Positions 8,496 through 17,656 of a stretch of 64,000 nt of DNA are shown here, piece after piece (position 1 is the first letter of the stretch; each line of letters begins with the position of its first letter). The notes under the pieces are model-generated. The model saw only the letters and a list, made by a program, of their open reading frames with translations. It made no database searches and was not told the origin of the DNA. The translations under genes and the position numbers were made by a program. The DNA is taken from positions 1 through 64,000 of the forward strand of contig JAEZUI010000019.1 of assembly GCA_023421115.1 (NCBI GenBank), given 5' to 3'. The stretch comes from Bacillota bacterium (lineage in GTDB: Bacteria > Bacillota > Clostridia > Acetivibrionales > Acetivibrionaceae).

Positions 8496-8972
8496 ATGAA
8501 AAAAAATCTTTTGATTATTGTTTCAGTAAGCATATTAACATGCTTGCTGGTCGTAGCAGGAGTGTGTGCAAATAGTGGATATATTGCATTTAAGGAACCA
8601 CAGAATGAATTCGAGGAAAATATCAAGAATGAGATTGATGCTAAACAATTAAAATTCAAGACAGATGTTTATCTAGATGTTTCCTCTTCGTTTGGTATTG
8701 ATTTAGATGAATATACAGAAATTGATCCGTTTTCAGAAGAGGATACAAAATATGAGACTTTATCTGAAATTCTGTTTGATACTATGAAGAGTCAATCATT
8801 TGGGGATATAAGACCTTATGCCTATATTTCAAAAAGAAACCCAAACGAATGTATTATACTTGAAAAAAAACAGGATGGAACCAATTACATGTATACGTTA
8901 AAGTTTGACAAGGTATGGAGTAATGTAAAAACAGATTCCAATGAGGGTAAAGTCTTTTCTGAATTTGATTAA
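8496..8972 (+). CDS. Exported protein, unknown family
   Basis: A 158-residue protein with an N-terminal signal or anchor sequence (MKKNLLIIVSVSILTCLLVV, then CANSG). The remainder is acidic and lacks recognisable motifs. A Cys follows the hydrophobic stretch, but the context (GVCANS) is only a weak lipobox. I start at ATG 8496, with AGGAGG 8 bases upstream; the GTG at 8487 lies within that ribosome site. It is cotranscribed with the preceding secreted protein and followed by a strong terminator. Confidence 0.7.
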   Translation: MKKNLLIIVSVSILTCLLVVAGVCANSGYIAFKEPQNEFEENIKNEIDAKQLKFKTDVYLDVSSSFGIDLDEYTEIDPFSEEDTKYETLSEILFDTMKSQSFGDIRPYAYISKRNPNECIILEKKQDGTNYMYTLKFDKVWSNVKTDSNEGKVFSEFD

Positions 8973-9019
8973 TAAGCAAGATAAAAAGAGTATCCGCAAA
9001 ACTACTTAGTATAAAAAAA

Positions 9020-9063
9020 CCCTCATTAGATAGCAATATGCTACTTTCTAACGAGGTCTTTTT
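9020..9063 (+). terminator. Intrinsic terminator of the two-gene secreted-protein operon
   Basis: A long hairpin (CCTCATTAGATAGCA arm against TGCTACTTTCTAACGAGG, with small bulges) is followed by TCTTTTT. An upstream A run makes it potentially bidirectional. Confidence 0.75.
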
Positions 9064-9183
9064 AAGATAACTTTTCTATTTATAGAAGAGTTATTTTTAT
9101 TTACTACGGTGCAAGTTATGTGTTATAACAAAGTCAATTATACAGTTACAAAACCTTTTTTAATAAACTCACCGACGTCAATA

Positions 9184-9415
9184 GGGTCAGACAAGACAGG
9201 AAATTAGAGTTAAGTCTACGAAAAGACGCCTACAATGAAATCGAAGATGATGTACAAAAAATAATGGCAAGGTAAAATCAAACTGGGGTATTCTACAAAT
9301 TAATGACAGCAGTAAACCAGAACGGATTAAAGCCGCCTTTAAAAGAGCTGTTGGTAGACTCTTGAAAGAGGGAGCAATTGAATTTACAGATGTGGGTATT
9401 ACAACAACGTGGTAA
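9184..9415 (+). pseudogene. Frameshifted gene remnant in the 8973-9631 gap
   Basis: Two overlapping open stretches in different frames read as one broken protein end: first DRKLELSLRKDAYNEIEDD (stop at 9275), then NWGILQINDSSKPERI and AVGRLLKEGAIEF (9266-9415, stop). The second part looks like a C-terminal winged-helix-like segment. I cannot name the family. No start codon or ribosome site is left. The rest of the gap (9064-9183 and 9416-9631) shows nothing coding; near 9583 lies the sequence duplicated at 6658. Confidence 0.4.
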
Positions 9416-9631
9416 CATTTGACTATTTTGATACTTTCTTATGGAACATAGGATAAATTTCGAGTATAATTATGCGAAAAAGATATAGAAATAAATTACA
9501 TATCAATTGTGGTAGAAAATAACAATAGATTGAAGCACAAATTTGGAAACTTGATAAAGGTTACGAATTAGGGCAAGAGCATTTTTCTTTGCTCTTACCC
9601 TATCAAGAAATTTCATAAACAAAGAATGTGT

Positions 9632-10090
9632 TTAATTCACAGAAATATAGATATGCACTTCGGCATTCTCCATATAGCCACCACCTTGATATTCTTCAAA
9701 GTCACAGCCATATTTTCTGTCTAAGTCCATTGACCAAAGCTTCATCCAAAATTCTCCTACTGCTTTTTGTACATGTCCATGAATAATAAATTTTGCATAC
9801 TTTCCTGAGGCAATGATTCCCGACTGTACACTCTCAGGTAGGCTTGCAGTATCCTCCACTTCACAACAAACCATTACATCATATTCCCCATCCACACCAT
9901 TTTCATAATTTGTATAGAGACCTATACTTTTATCATTCTTCTTATAATGTATGGAATTATATATCCCCTCTGCAAAAAAATTCTGCCAAGCCATACCGAT
10001 AGTGCTGCTCATGTTTGGATCATTGTTAATGGTTCTGATTTTGAGTCCTGCCACCTTTTTTTCTTTCAGTTGTACTAATTCGTAATCCAT
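9632..10090 (-). CDS. GyrI-like / AraC-type effector-binding domain protein
   Basis: A stand-alone effector-binding domain of about 153 residues. The opening MDYELVQLKEKKVAGL, the MAWQNFF segment, the central GLYTNYENGVDGEYDV, the KYAKFIIHG strand and the closing EVHIYISV are the usual landmarks of the GyrI/SOUL-like fold found at the C-terminus of many AraC and MerR regulators and as free proteins. Free forms bind small amphipathic molecules, and some hydrolyse cyclopropanoid compounds. There is no DNA-binding domain here. I place the start at ATG 10090, where GAGG lies 9 bases upstream; an upstream extension is in frame but has no ribosome site. It stands alone on the minus strand. Confidence 0.8.
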   Translation of the reverse strand: MDYELVQLKEKKVAGLKIRTINNDPNMSSTIGMAWQNFFAEGIYNSIHYKKNDKSIGLYTNYENGVDGEYDVMVCCEVEDTASLPESVQSGIIASGKYAKFIIHGHVQKAVGEFWMKLWSMDLDRKYGCDFEEYQGGGYMENAEVHIYISVN

Positions 10091-10279
10091 TTTCATATAC
10101 CTCTTTTCATATTGTAATGAAATTAGTATATTACTCTTAATCTGACAACAGCATGTCATATTATGAATATTTTTAATAATCCATACATAATCCAGCTTTA
10201 AAACAACATTGATATTTTCCCATTTTCCTCATAACATTCCTTGTATTCAACAAGAGATATAAAGCACATTTCTGGATCA

Positions 10280-10741
10280 TTAATAACCAGACTTTTTACC
10301 TGTCATAGATTCAATTTCCACCTTTATGATGAGTGTTTTTTCAAGCGCCTTCTCCGGGTATTCAAATTCAGCTTTGCCTGTATGCTTTGTCATTATTTCA
10401 TCTAATGCCTTTGCTTTATCCACATTGTCTTCAACAAAACTTGCTTTACCTGTTCCAAAGACACTCAAATATTTTGTACTACAACTACATGCTTCATCTT
10501 TTATCACAAGTTCTACTCCTGTATCAACCTGGAATGCCAAACGATTATTTTTTCTTAATATATCAATCTTTCTGCCTTCCTTAGCAGAATGCATATATAT
10601 GCAGTCACCTACATATGCGTAATTCATGGCAACAAGATATGGACTTTCATTATCAATCATGGCAAGTCTAATAACTTCAGCTTCTGTCAGAATTTTATCA
10701 ATAAGCGTTTTGTCTGTTATTTCTTTGTCTGCCCTTCGCAT
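10280..10741 (-). CDS. Pyridoxamine-5'-phosphate-oxidase-family protein
   Basis: A 153-residue split-barrel flavin-binding protein. The segments EVIRLAMIDNESPYLVAMNYAY, DCIYMHSAKEGRKIDILRKN and RLAFQVD are characteristic of the NimA-like branch of this superfamily, whose members bind FMN or haem and have been linked to nitroimidazole reduction; the substrate is not predictable. The start overlaps the end of the C_GCAxxG gene by 25 bases, so the two are translationally coupled. A deleted second copy lies at 6694-6936, showing that this locus has been duplicated locally. Confidence 0.85.
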   Translation of the reverse strand: MRRADKEITDKTLIDKILTEAEVIRLAMIDNESPYLVAMNYAYVGDCIYMHSAKEGRKIDILRKNNRLAFQVDTGVELVIKDEACSCSTKYLSVFGTGKASFVEDNVDKAKALDEIMTKHTGKAEFEYPEKALEKTLIIKVEIESMTGKKSGY

Positions 10742-11193
10742 AGTTTCACCTCATATTCCGATATTATCTCTTCAAGCAGGTTAACTGCATTTCTTACATA
10801 CATCGCACATTTAGTTTTGAACACATCTGTCTTTCTCGCAGCAATTAGCTGCTTTTCGTCGCTGATATCATACTCTATTAACTCGTTGCAACTAATTGAA
10901 CCATTAAGTTTTCTAAATCTAGATGCAAATTCCTTAACCACTAAATAATTAAAATCTCTAGAAGGTCTGTCCTCTTCAGCATCTTGTCCATATCTCAAAC
11001 CTAAAACCATAAAGGCTCCGGTTACTGCTCCGCAAGCCTCACCAAGGTGCGCCATACCTCCTCCAAAAGAACATCCTATTTTCAAAGCAATTTTTTTATC
11101 TAGTCCATAATCCTCACAAAAAGCAGCAAATACTGATTGAGAGCAGCTAAAACCATTATTGAAACATTGCACCGCAAATTCAGCTTTATTCAT
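10717..11193 (-). CDS. C_GCAxxG_C_C family redox protein
   Basis: A 158-residue protein of the C-GCAxxG-C-C family. The defining pattern is visible: NNGFSCSQSVFAAFC near the start, GCSFGGGMAHLGEACGAVTGA in the middle, and conserved Cys at SCNEL and KTKCAMYV. These proteins are predicted redox-active or metal-binding helical proteins, common in anaerobes and often next to flavoproteins or oxidoreductases. Here the gene precedes and overlaps the flavin-binding oxidase-like gene, which supports a shared redox role. The function is otherwise uncharacterised. Confidence 0.85.
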   Translation of the reverse strand: MNKAEFAVQCFNNGFSCSQSVFAAFCEDYGLDKKIALKIGCSFGGGMAHLGEACGAVTGAFMVLGLRYGQDAEEDRPSRDFNYLVVKEFASRFRKLNGSISCNELIEYDISDEKQLIAARKTDVFKTKCAMYVRNAVNLLEEIISEYEVKLCEGQTKK

Positions 11194-11325
11194 AGAAACA
11201 CCCCTTGTAATGTATTTGCATAATTATACACCATTGTGTATAATTATGCAATAGTCGTATCTTCTTTTAGTTTTCAATTCGTGTTATATTATTGTAAATA
11301 TTAACAAGTACTATTATAATATTAG

Positions 11326-12126
<801 letters not shown>

Positions 12127-12143
12127 CTATAAGGAGTTTGCGC

Positions 12144-13154
12144 ATGGATATACAAAGTATAAAAGACAAGTTACAATCAAGTGAATATGAGTTCTTAAGG
12201 ACAGATTCACACCTTAGAAGCAATATTTTAATTCTTACAACAGCAGGGTCTATTGCCTACGGAACAAATGTTGATACCAGTGATATTGATGTCAGAGGTG
12301 TGACGATAGAAACAAAGCAGGACATTATGGGATTATCGAGTTTTGAGCAGTTCGAAGACAGGACAACAGACACTGTAATCTACGGACTTAAAAAGTTTAT
12401 AACTCTATGCCTCAATAGCAACCCAAATGTTTTAGAGATCTTGGGCACCAGGCCTGAACACCTTCTCGTCATAACAAAAGAAGGTCAACTTCTGAGGGAT
12501 AATGTTGATTTGTTTTTATCTAAGAGAGCAATTCTAAGTTTTGGGAATTATGCAACTGCCCAGCTTAGAAGATTACAAAATGCCCTTGCAAGAGACAACT
12601 ATCCTCAAGCAGAAAAGGAGCAGCATATTTTTAATAGTATTTTAGGGCAAATGGATCACCTAAAAAGGACTTACAAAGACTTCACAAACAGCGAAATAAA
12701 TCTATATATTGACCAATCAGACAAAGAAGAAATGGATAAAGAAATATTTATCGATATAAATCTGAAACATTACCCACTTAGAGACCTTAAGAATATTTAT
12801 TCAGATATGAATAACATTGTAAAAGATTACTCCAAGCTTAACCATAGGAACAGCAAAAAGGATGAACTTCACCTTAATAAGCATGCCATGCATTTAATAC
12901 GGCTTTTGGTTACCGGCACAGAAATCCTTGAGGGTAAAGGAATTAACACTTATAGAGAAAAGGAACGTCATTTTTTTCTTGATATACGTAAAGGTAAGTA
13001 CAGCTATAATGAAGTATTTAAGATGGTTGACGAGTATGAACAAAGGTTCAAATTGGCTGCTGAAAACACCTTACTTCCTGATGAACCGGATTATAAACGA
13101 GTCGAAGAATTAATGCTGGAGATTTATTCAAAAGTACTGTTCAATCCTTCATAA
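12144..13154 (+). CDS. Predicted nucleotidyltransferase (DNA polymerase beta superfamily)
   Basis: A 336-residue intact protein. The N-terminal catalytic signature GSIAYGTNVDTSDIDVRGV contains the GS and D-x-D residues that bind metal in minimal nucleotidyltransferases. An alpha-helical C-terminal region from about residue 130 holds the AQLRRLQNAL, NKHAMHLIRLL and EYEQRF segments. Proteins of this type are related to toxins and phage-defence nucleotidyltransferases, but a substrate is not predictable. ATG 12144 has AAGGAG 7 bases upstream. It forms a two-gene unit with the broken paralogue upstream. Confidence 0.8.
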   Translation: MDIQSIKDKLQSSEYEFLRTDSHLRSNILILTTAGSIAYGTNVDTSDIDVRGVTIETKQDIMGLSSFEQFEDRTTDTVIYGLKKFITLCLNSNPNVLEILGTRPEHLLVITKEGQLLRDNVDLFLSKRAILSFGNYATAQLRRLQNALARDNYPQAEKEQHIFNSILGQMDHLKRTYKDFTNSEINLYIDQSDKEEMDKEIFIDINLKHYPLRDLKNIYSDMNNIVKDYSKLNHRNSKKDELHLNKHAMHLIRLLVTGTEILEGKGINTYREKERHFFLDIRKGKYSYNEVFKMVDEYEQRFKLAAENTLLPDEPDYKRVEELMLEIYSKVLFNPS

Positions 13155-13190
13155 ACTAATATATAGCTGTCGTACCAATACCTCCTGTTA

Positions 13191-13376
13191 TTACTCTTCT
13201 TCTGAAGATTGAAACTTGCTTTTCTTTCGTTTTTTAACCGCTTCAGTAAGAAGATATTCTATTTGACCATTTAAAGATCTGAAGTCATCCTCTGCCCATT
13301 CTACAAGCTCTTGCCATAAGGAAGAGGATAGACGTAATACCAATTGTTTTTTACCTTTTTCTTTATCTTTTTCCAT
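13191..13376 (-). CDS. Arc-like ribbon-helix-helix protein
   Basis: A 61-residue basic protein with the pattern QLVLRLSSSLWQELVEWAED followed by RSLNGQIEYLLTEAVKK, which is the beta strand and two helices of Arc/MetJ-type ribbon-helix-helix DNA-binding proteins. It lies 56 bases downstream of the SPFH gene on the same strand. This pairing of an SPFH protein and a small Arc-type protein is recurrent in Firmicutes and suggests a shared operon. The DNA target is unknown. The gene converges with the nucleotidyltransferase gene. Confidence 0.8.
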   Translation of the reverse strand: MEKDKEKGKKQLVLRLSSSLWQELVEWAEDDFRSLNGQIEYLLTEAVKKRKKSKFQSSEEE

Positions 13377-13432
13377 ATCATCCTCTTCCTTTCTTTGAAA
13401 ATTTCATAATTCGTCATTGCTAAAATATTTCA

Positions 13433-14461
13433 TCAATATAAAGACCCACTGTTTACTATTGGCTGAGCATCCTTATTCCCACAGAGCACTACTAAAAGAT
13501 TACTTACCATTGCAGCTTTTCTTTCCTCATCTAAATGAACTATATCATTTTCATTCAATTTTGACAAAGCCATTTCCACCATACCAACAGCTCCTTCTAC
13601 AATCATCTGTCTTGCATCAATTATAGCAGATGCTTGTTGTCTTTGCAGCATAACCGCAGCAATCTCAGGAGCATACGCCAAGTGAGTTATTCTTGCCTCA
13701 ACAACCTCTAGCCCTGCAATTTCAACTTTGGCTTGAATTTCAACCCTTAATTTTTCTGCAACTTCCTGACTACTTCCTCTTAAGGATTTTTCATTGTCAT
13801 CAGATGATACATCATAAGGATATAGTCTTACTATATTTCTAAGAGCAGAGTCACACTGAATGGACAAATACTCAACATAGTTATCTACATTAAATACCGC
13901 CTTTGCAGTATTTACAACTCTCCATATGACTACAATTCCTATAATTATTGGATTTCCCATCTGATCATTTATCTTTTGCTTTTCGTTATTCAATGTTATA
14001 GCCTTAAGACTAATTTTTTTATTTACTAGGTTTTGAATATTTACTTGATTTGGCGTAGCTGCCGATGAAGTATTTTTTTCTCCTGACATAGTATGTGAAT
14101 TTAATGTGGCTGCCGCAGGATTTATTGCTGTCACAAATGGATTTACAAAGTAAAAACCTTCTCCTTTAAGTGTCCCATAATACTTGCCAAAAAGAGTAAG
14201 AACAAGAGCTTCCTTTGGTTTTAAAACTTTAAGTCCACAAAATAATATCGGTCCTACTACGGTAAGATAAATAGAAAAAGCAATTATCATTGTAACTCCG
14301 AGCTCACCATTTGAATTATCTGCCGTTATGATTATTCCATTAATCAAACCAACTAAAGACAAAATCATAAAAAACAGATTCAGTAAAAGATAAAACATAC
14401 CACTCTTAGTTTTTGGTACAATCTCTTCATATTGAAGATCTTTGGTTTTGTCATCTGACAT
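13433..14461 (-). CDS. SPFH/Band 7 membrane protein
   Basis: A 342-residue membrane protein of the stomatin/prohibitin/flotillin superfamily. Two N-terminal hydrophobic helices (about residues 22-45 and 54-78) precede the SPFH domain. It starts with KPKEALVLTLFGKYYGTLKGEGFYFVNPF and continues through VVIWRVVNTAKAVFNVDNYVEYL and the long helix EVVEARITHLAYAPEIAAVMLQRQQASAIIDARQ. Such proteins form ring-like membrane assemblies that organise microdomains or protect membranes. The C-terminus ends in a short segment (GNKDAQPIVNSGSLY) typical of this bacterial subfamily. A ribbon-helix-helix gene follows. Confidence 0.9.
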   Translation of the reverse strand: MSDDKTKDLQYEEIVPKTKSGMFYLLLNLFFMILSLVGLINGIIITADNSNGELGVTMIIAFSIYLTVVGPILFCGLKVLKPKEALVLTLFGKYYGTLKGEGFYFVNPFVTAINPAAATLNSHTMSGEKNTSSAATPNQVNIQNLVNKKISLKAITLNNEKQKINDQMGNPIIIGIVVIWRVVNTAKAVFNVDNYVEYLSIQCDSALRNIVRLYPYDVSSDDNEKSLRGSSQEVAEKLRVEIQAKVEIAGLEVVEARITHLAYAPEIAAVMLQRQQASAIIDARQMIVEGAVGMVEMALSKLNENDIVHLDEERKAAMVSNLLVVLCGNKDAQPIVNSGSLY

Positions 14462-14815
14462 ATAAACGCACCCCCATTTTTTAACATAACTTTAATAAGA
14501 AATTAATTTGATATCATTTTGATATCATTTAGATTTAATTTAATACTACTCCTGTTTTCTCAATTTGTCAATAATGTCCTATAAAACTTCATACTAAATT
14601 TGGTATGCGTTAAATGGGATATTGTTGCTATATGCTAAAATACGATTATCTTACTCCTGAATTACTTGATGTTTATCCAGGTTCAATATCGTATTAGAAC
14701 GTAATTACTGTTATTAATTTTTAGTTTTTGACAAATTAGCAAGGATGTTTAACAGGATAAATCCATGAAGAGATATATAATATCTAAGAAAACTATTCAA
14801 CAAATTATCAAAATA
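14462..14815. other. AT-rich gap upstream of the SPFH gene
   Basis: No coding region. A short tandem repeat (TTGATATCATT twice, about 14508-14532) lies in the SPFH promoter region, and the two palindromic GATATC cores are 13 bases apart. I see no clear -35/-10 pair and no RNA gene in the rest. Confidence 0.4.
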
Positions 14816-15139
14816 TTATATATTCCGATGTTTGACACTTAATAAGCAAGATAATTCAGTAATTTTTTCTGTTTTACCCTTCAATTCAAATAAAACATCT
14901 GCATCCACCGGCTGAACATAGTATTTACATTCTCCAAGCAAAACCCTTTTTCTTTCTTCATCAATCGCTACAACATCAATTTCAATATTTGAACTCCAAT
15001 AAGCTCCGATTTTGCTTGGTGTAAAATTTATCTTTCCTTCCCTGCTGGATACGCTACGAATTAGCCCTACCAAAAACACAGCCAATGATATGTGGAAAGT
15101 ATACCAAAAAATGAAGTTGTCAAAAAATAACCTATACAA
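14816..15139 (-). pseudogene. C-terminal fragment of a DUF234-type AAA ATPase
   Basis: About 107 codons matching the C-terminal part of archaeal-type AAA ATPases with a DUF234 nuclease-like domain: RLFFDNFIFWYTF, then GAYWSSNIEIDVVAIDEE and LLGECKYYVQPVDADVL. The E-I-D-V and GECK residues resemble the PD-(D/E)xK core. The P-loop half is absent, and the segment between the FWY motif and SLAVFLVG is shortened. No ribosome site is seen. It is most likely a deletion remnant of a mobile defence-type gene. Confidence 0.6.
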
Positions 15140-15211
15140 TATTTAAGTCACAACGCCCATCAAATCAGATTTTTTGAAATGACAATTGACCAGTTATTTT
15201 TTGGAATCACC

Positions 15212-15475
15212 TTATTTGTCACCGTAGTGAGTTCTGCACTGTAAAATATAGATTTGCTCGCCCTCGATGAAGTACACAAGACGATTAGTTTCATCTATGC
15301 GTCTGCTCCAGCATCCATGATTATCATACTTTAAGGGCTCCGGCTTCCCAATGCCCTCATTTCCGTTTCGTTCTATATCTTTGATAAGCTGATTAATGCG
15401 TTTCAAGGTCTTTTTATCTTGCTGCTGCCAGTACAAATAATCTTCTCATGCATCATCATGCCATACCTTATTCAT
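15212..15475 (-). pseudogene. yoeB: YoeB/Txe-family toxin with premature TGA
   Basis: Read from the ATG at 15475, which overlaps the antitoxin stop, the frame gives MNKVWHDDA, then TGA (15446-15448), then EDYLYWQQQDKKTLKRINQL and onward to RTHYGDK. Relatives read AWEDYLYW at this point, so Trp codon 10 has become TGA. The downstream part keeps the RNase residues typical of YoeB (E in KPEPLK, R in RRID, H-Y near the C-terminus). A restart at TTG 15436 would give a 74-residue protein lacking the first strand. YoeB normally cleaves mRNA at the ribosome A site and is held inactive by its antitoxin. This copy is probably dead. Confidence 0.8.
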
Positions 15476-15737
15476 CACTCACCTCAATAAGCTCATGAGC
15501 AGTACTCTTGCCTGCCTTAATATCAGCAATAGCCTTTTTAATTCGGTTTTGATTGTATTCATTATAGAAATCATCTGTTGATACTGAAATCTCAAAGGGT
15601 ATGCGTTTCTCACGCACAACTGCCTTTGCAAAAATCGTAAATGCTGTTGTCATATTCATGCCAAATTCATTAAAAAGGTATTCCGCCTGTTTTTTTAATT
15701 CTTCATCCATGCGGATATTAATAACTGTCTGTGCCAT
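15468..15737 (-). CDS. relB: RelB/DinJ-family antitoxin
   Basis: An 89-residue antitoxin. The start AQTVINIRMDEELKKQAE is the ribbon-helix-helix DNA-binding part of RelB/DinJ proteins. FNEFGMNMTTAFTIFAKAVV completes it, and the C-terminal acidic region (KAIADIKAGKSTAHELIEV) is the toxin-wrapping part. I use ATG 15737, with AAGGAGG 8 bases upstream. It overlaps the start of the yoeB frame. Family knowledge says the antitoxin represses its own operon. Short palindromes around ACATTGTGT and GTTTACA in the 15780-15825 region could be operators. Confidence 0.9.
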   Translation of the reverse strand: MAQTVINIRMDEELKKQAEYLFNEFGMNMTTAFTIFAKAVVREKRIPFEISVSTDDFYNEYNQNRIKKAIADIKAGKSTAHELIEVSDE

Positions 15738-15968
15738 TAACAAAACCTCCTTCATTACCTTAGTATATACATTATACTACATTATATGCACAATGTAAAC
15801 ACAAGTGTTACACATTGTGTGGCATTGTAAAATTCATATACCCTGCATCTGTCTCTCTTACTTTTCATTTGTTATTAGGGCAACTGACGAAGTGAAAAAG
15901 GTGATATTTGGGAATTTATAACGAAATCTTCTACAATTTTTGTAAATAATATCCCTTATTTTATTACC

Positions 15969-16083
15969 CTATTTCCAAATCAAATCATGGGGAATAATTT
16001 TCATAAGACATATATCATCCCCTGCTTTTATGCTTTTTAACAAATCGACATCAACTTCACATCCAAAGGCTTTCTCATATTGT
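15969..16083 (-). pseudogene. Short C-terminal gene remnant
   Basis: On the minus strand an open stretch reads YEKAFGCEVDVDLLKSIKAG, then DDICLMKIIPHD, followed by a stop at 15969. It resembles the final strand region of amino-thiazoline-carboxylate hydrolase-like or 4-vinyl-reductase-like proteins (Gly-Asp followed by Cys). The assignment is weak. It abuts an unrelated remnant on the other strand. Confidence 0.3.
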
Positions 16084-16275
16084 AGCATTTATAACTGATG
16101 GAATAAACATATACGATTATCCAATCTTTAAGAATGTGAAGATTCCGATGCTTGCTCTATCAGGAGTAAAAGAAAGTCCTGATATATTAAAATCCGTTAA
16201 GTATCTTGGTGAAATTAACTCTAACTGCAAAGTTGAACTATGGGATAATTACTATCACGATATACCCAATTTTGC
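16082..16275 (+). pseudogene. Gene remnant, possibly the C-terminus of an alpha/beta hydrolase
   Basis: A plus-strand stretch reads NVKIPMLALSGVKESPDILK and later VELWDNYYHDIPNF. This resembles the strand-turn-His region of alpha/beta hydrolases (IPML...G; final HDIPN). There is no start, ribosome site or stop, and the sequence switches abruptly into a minus-strand remnant at about 16275. It is a rearrangement fragment. Confidence 0.4.
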
Positions 16276-16423
16276 CTTTATCTGCAGAGTTATCATATAT
16301 TGCAAACACTATTTTATCAAAAAATTGTTTGTAGCCATCTTCATGCAATATCTTTCTAAAATACTGTGCAACATCCTCTGTTTTATTCTTAAAAAATACC
16401 TTTCTTACTCCATATTTCTCCAA
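16238..16423 (-). pseudogene. C-terminal fragment resembling TIGR02452 (macro-like) proteins
   Basis: Overlapping the last codons of the NrtR-like gene in another frame, a stretch reads VFFKNKTEDVAQYFRKIL, then FFDKIVFAIYDNSADKGKI. The FDKIVFAIYD strand is typical of the C-terminal part of TIGR02452 proteins (ADP-ribose or poly-ADP-ribose glycohydrolase-like macro domains). Family members are often neighbours of NUDIX/NrtR regulators of NAD metabolism, which fits this position. The N-terminal two-thirds is missing, and the end runs into unrelated sequence. Confidence 0.45.
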
Positions 16424-17331
16424 CTATGATTAAACCTATATAGTTTTGAAGGTCTGTGCCCTGCATCCTTCGTAAACTGGTTTGTTTCAATAACCATACC
16501 TGCAATCTTTCTTCTAAAAGCAGCAGCAAGAAGTTCCCTTCCTAATATAACCTCGTACACCTGCTGCAGCTCGGATAAAGTAAACAGTTCCGGCATTAGG
16601 TTAAATGCTATATCGGTATACTCAATCTTATTCTTAAGCCTCTCAATTCCATATTCAATCATTTTAGCATGATCAAAGGCAATTCCCTCTGATTCTATTA
16701 CCTCTCTTGAAGTTTTAACAACCTTTCCCTCAACAACTTCAACTACTTTAACAGTAGCAGACAACTCTTCATTTACATTCCAAAGATTAATTGAATATAG
16801 TTTTTCAGAAATGTGTCCTTTTTCATTAATTGTTTTCTTTTCCTGATTTAAGTTATATCTAATATTGAACCATTTAGCATCGTCCGCATCATCTCCTGCA
16901 ATAATGTTTAGTTTAACACTATCTACAAGCGCCATATAAGAGCTACTGATTACTCTTGTCCTAGGGTCTCTTCCAACATCTCCCCAGGTATATAATTGCT
17001 CCATATACACATCCTCAACATTTGTCTCAGTCTTGAGTTCTCTTAGTGCTGCATCTTCCAAACTTTCCTGTGTAGATACAAAGCCACCCGGTAGAGCCCA
17101 TTGTCCTATAAAAGGATGTTCCCCTCTTTTTACCATAAGCAGCTTTAGAGCTTTTTCCGGTAGCTTTCGATAATTTTCTTCCTCTTCATTTACTACAGTA
17201 AAAATCAACATGTCTACAGTAACAGAAGGTCTATCAAATACACTCGCATCATATTTCTCAAGATACTCTTGCTCTGTTAAGCCTTGTCTATTTTTTAATA
17301 CGTCTTTCAAATCATCACCTATCCTATACAT
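16405..17331 (-). CDS. NUDIX/NrtR-like regulator or ADP-ribose pyrophosphatase
   Basis: A 308-residue protein with a NUDIX fold (about residues 35-175) and a C-terminal winged helix (about 225-300). The Nudix box reads GGFVSTQESLEDAALRELKT followed by ETNV. The usual E-E pair has become T-E, so hydrolase activity may be reduced or lost, as in NrtR repressors. The winged-helix part includes FTLSELQQVYEVILGRELLAAAFRRKIAGM, closely following NrtR logic. NrtR regulators sense ADP-ribose and repress NAD-salvage genes. A strong palindrome upstream (17371-17411) fits autoregulation. A TIGR02452-like stub directly downstream suggests the target operon has been lost. Either a repressor or an enzyme remains possible. 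Confidence 0.8.
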   Translation of the reverse strand: MYRIGDDLKDVLKNRQGLTEQEYLEKYDASVFDRPSVTVDMLIFTVVNEEEENYRKLPEKALKLLMVKRGEHPFIGQWALPGGFVSTQESLEDAALRELKTETNVEDVYMEQLYTWGDVGRDPRTRVISSSYMALVDSVKLNIIAGDDADDAKWFNIRYNLNQEKKTINEKGHISEKLYSINLWNVNEELSATVKVVEVVEGKVVKTSREVIESEGIAFDHAKMIEYGIERLKNKIEYTDIAFNLMPELFTLSELQQVYEVILGRELLAAAFRRKIAGMVIETNQFTKDAGHRPSKLYRFNHSWRNME

Positions 17332-17370
17332 AAAATTTATCTGTTGTAATTTGTGTAAAGCATACGTTAT

Positions 17371-17411
17371 TAATACAATGTTTTTAACATTTTGTTAATA
17401 ACATTGTATTA
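17371..17411 (-). promoter_or_regulatory. 41-bp nested palindrome, candidate NrtR operator
   Basis: TAATACAATGTT and AACATTGTATTA form a perfect 12-base inverted repeat around an inner one (TTAACA, TTT, TGTTAA). It lies 40 bases upstream of the NrtR-like start. Its symmetry and position suit a dimeric repressor. The rest of the 17332-17656 gap up to the cas1 stop shows nothing else. Confidence 0.6.
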
Positions 17412-17656
17412 GGATTTCTTTACAATGTCAATATCAATTTTTGATTTTATTAATTGGAAAGAATATTTATTTGTACCGCAAAAAACTTTACTCAATATAC
17501 CCTAACATATTATCTTGAAGATATGGCTAACACTTAATTTCCCTCAGTAATACTGATACAGAGTTCATATAACCTTTTTAATGCAAAAAATCAAAAAAAC
17601 ACTACCCTTAATTAATATTTTTCTCCTTTGATATTCCAACTTCCAAAAAACTTTAT

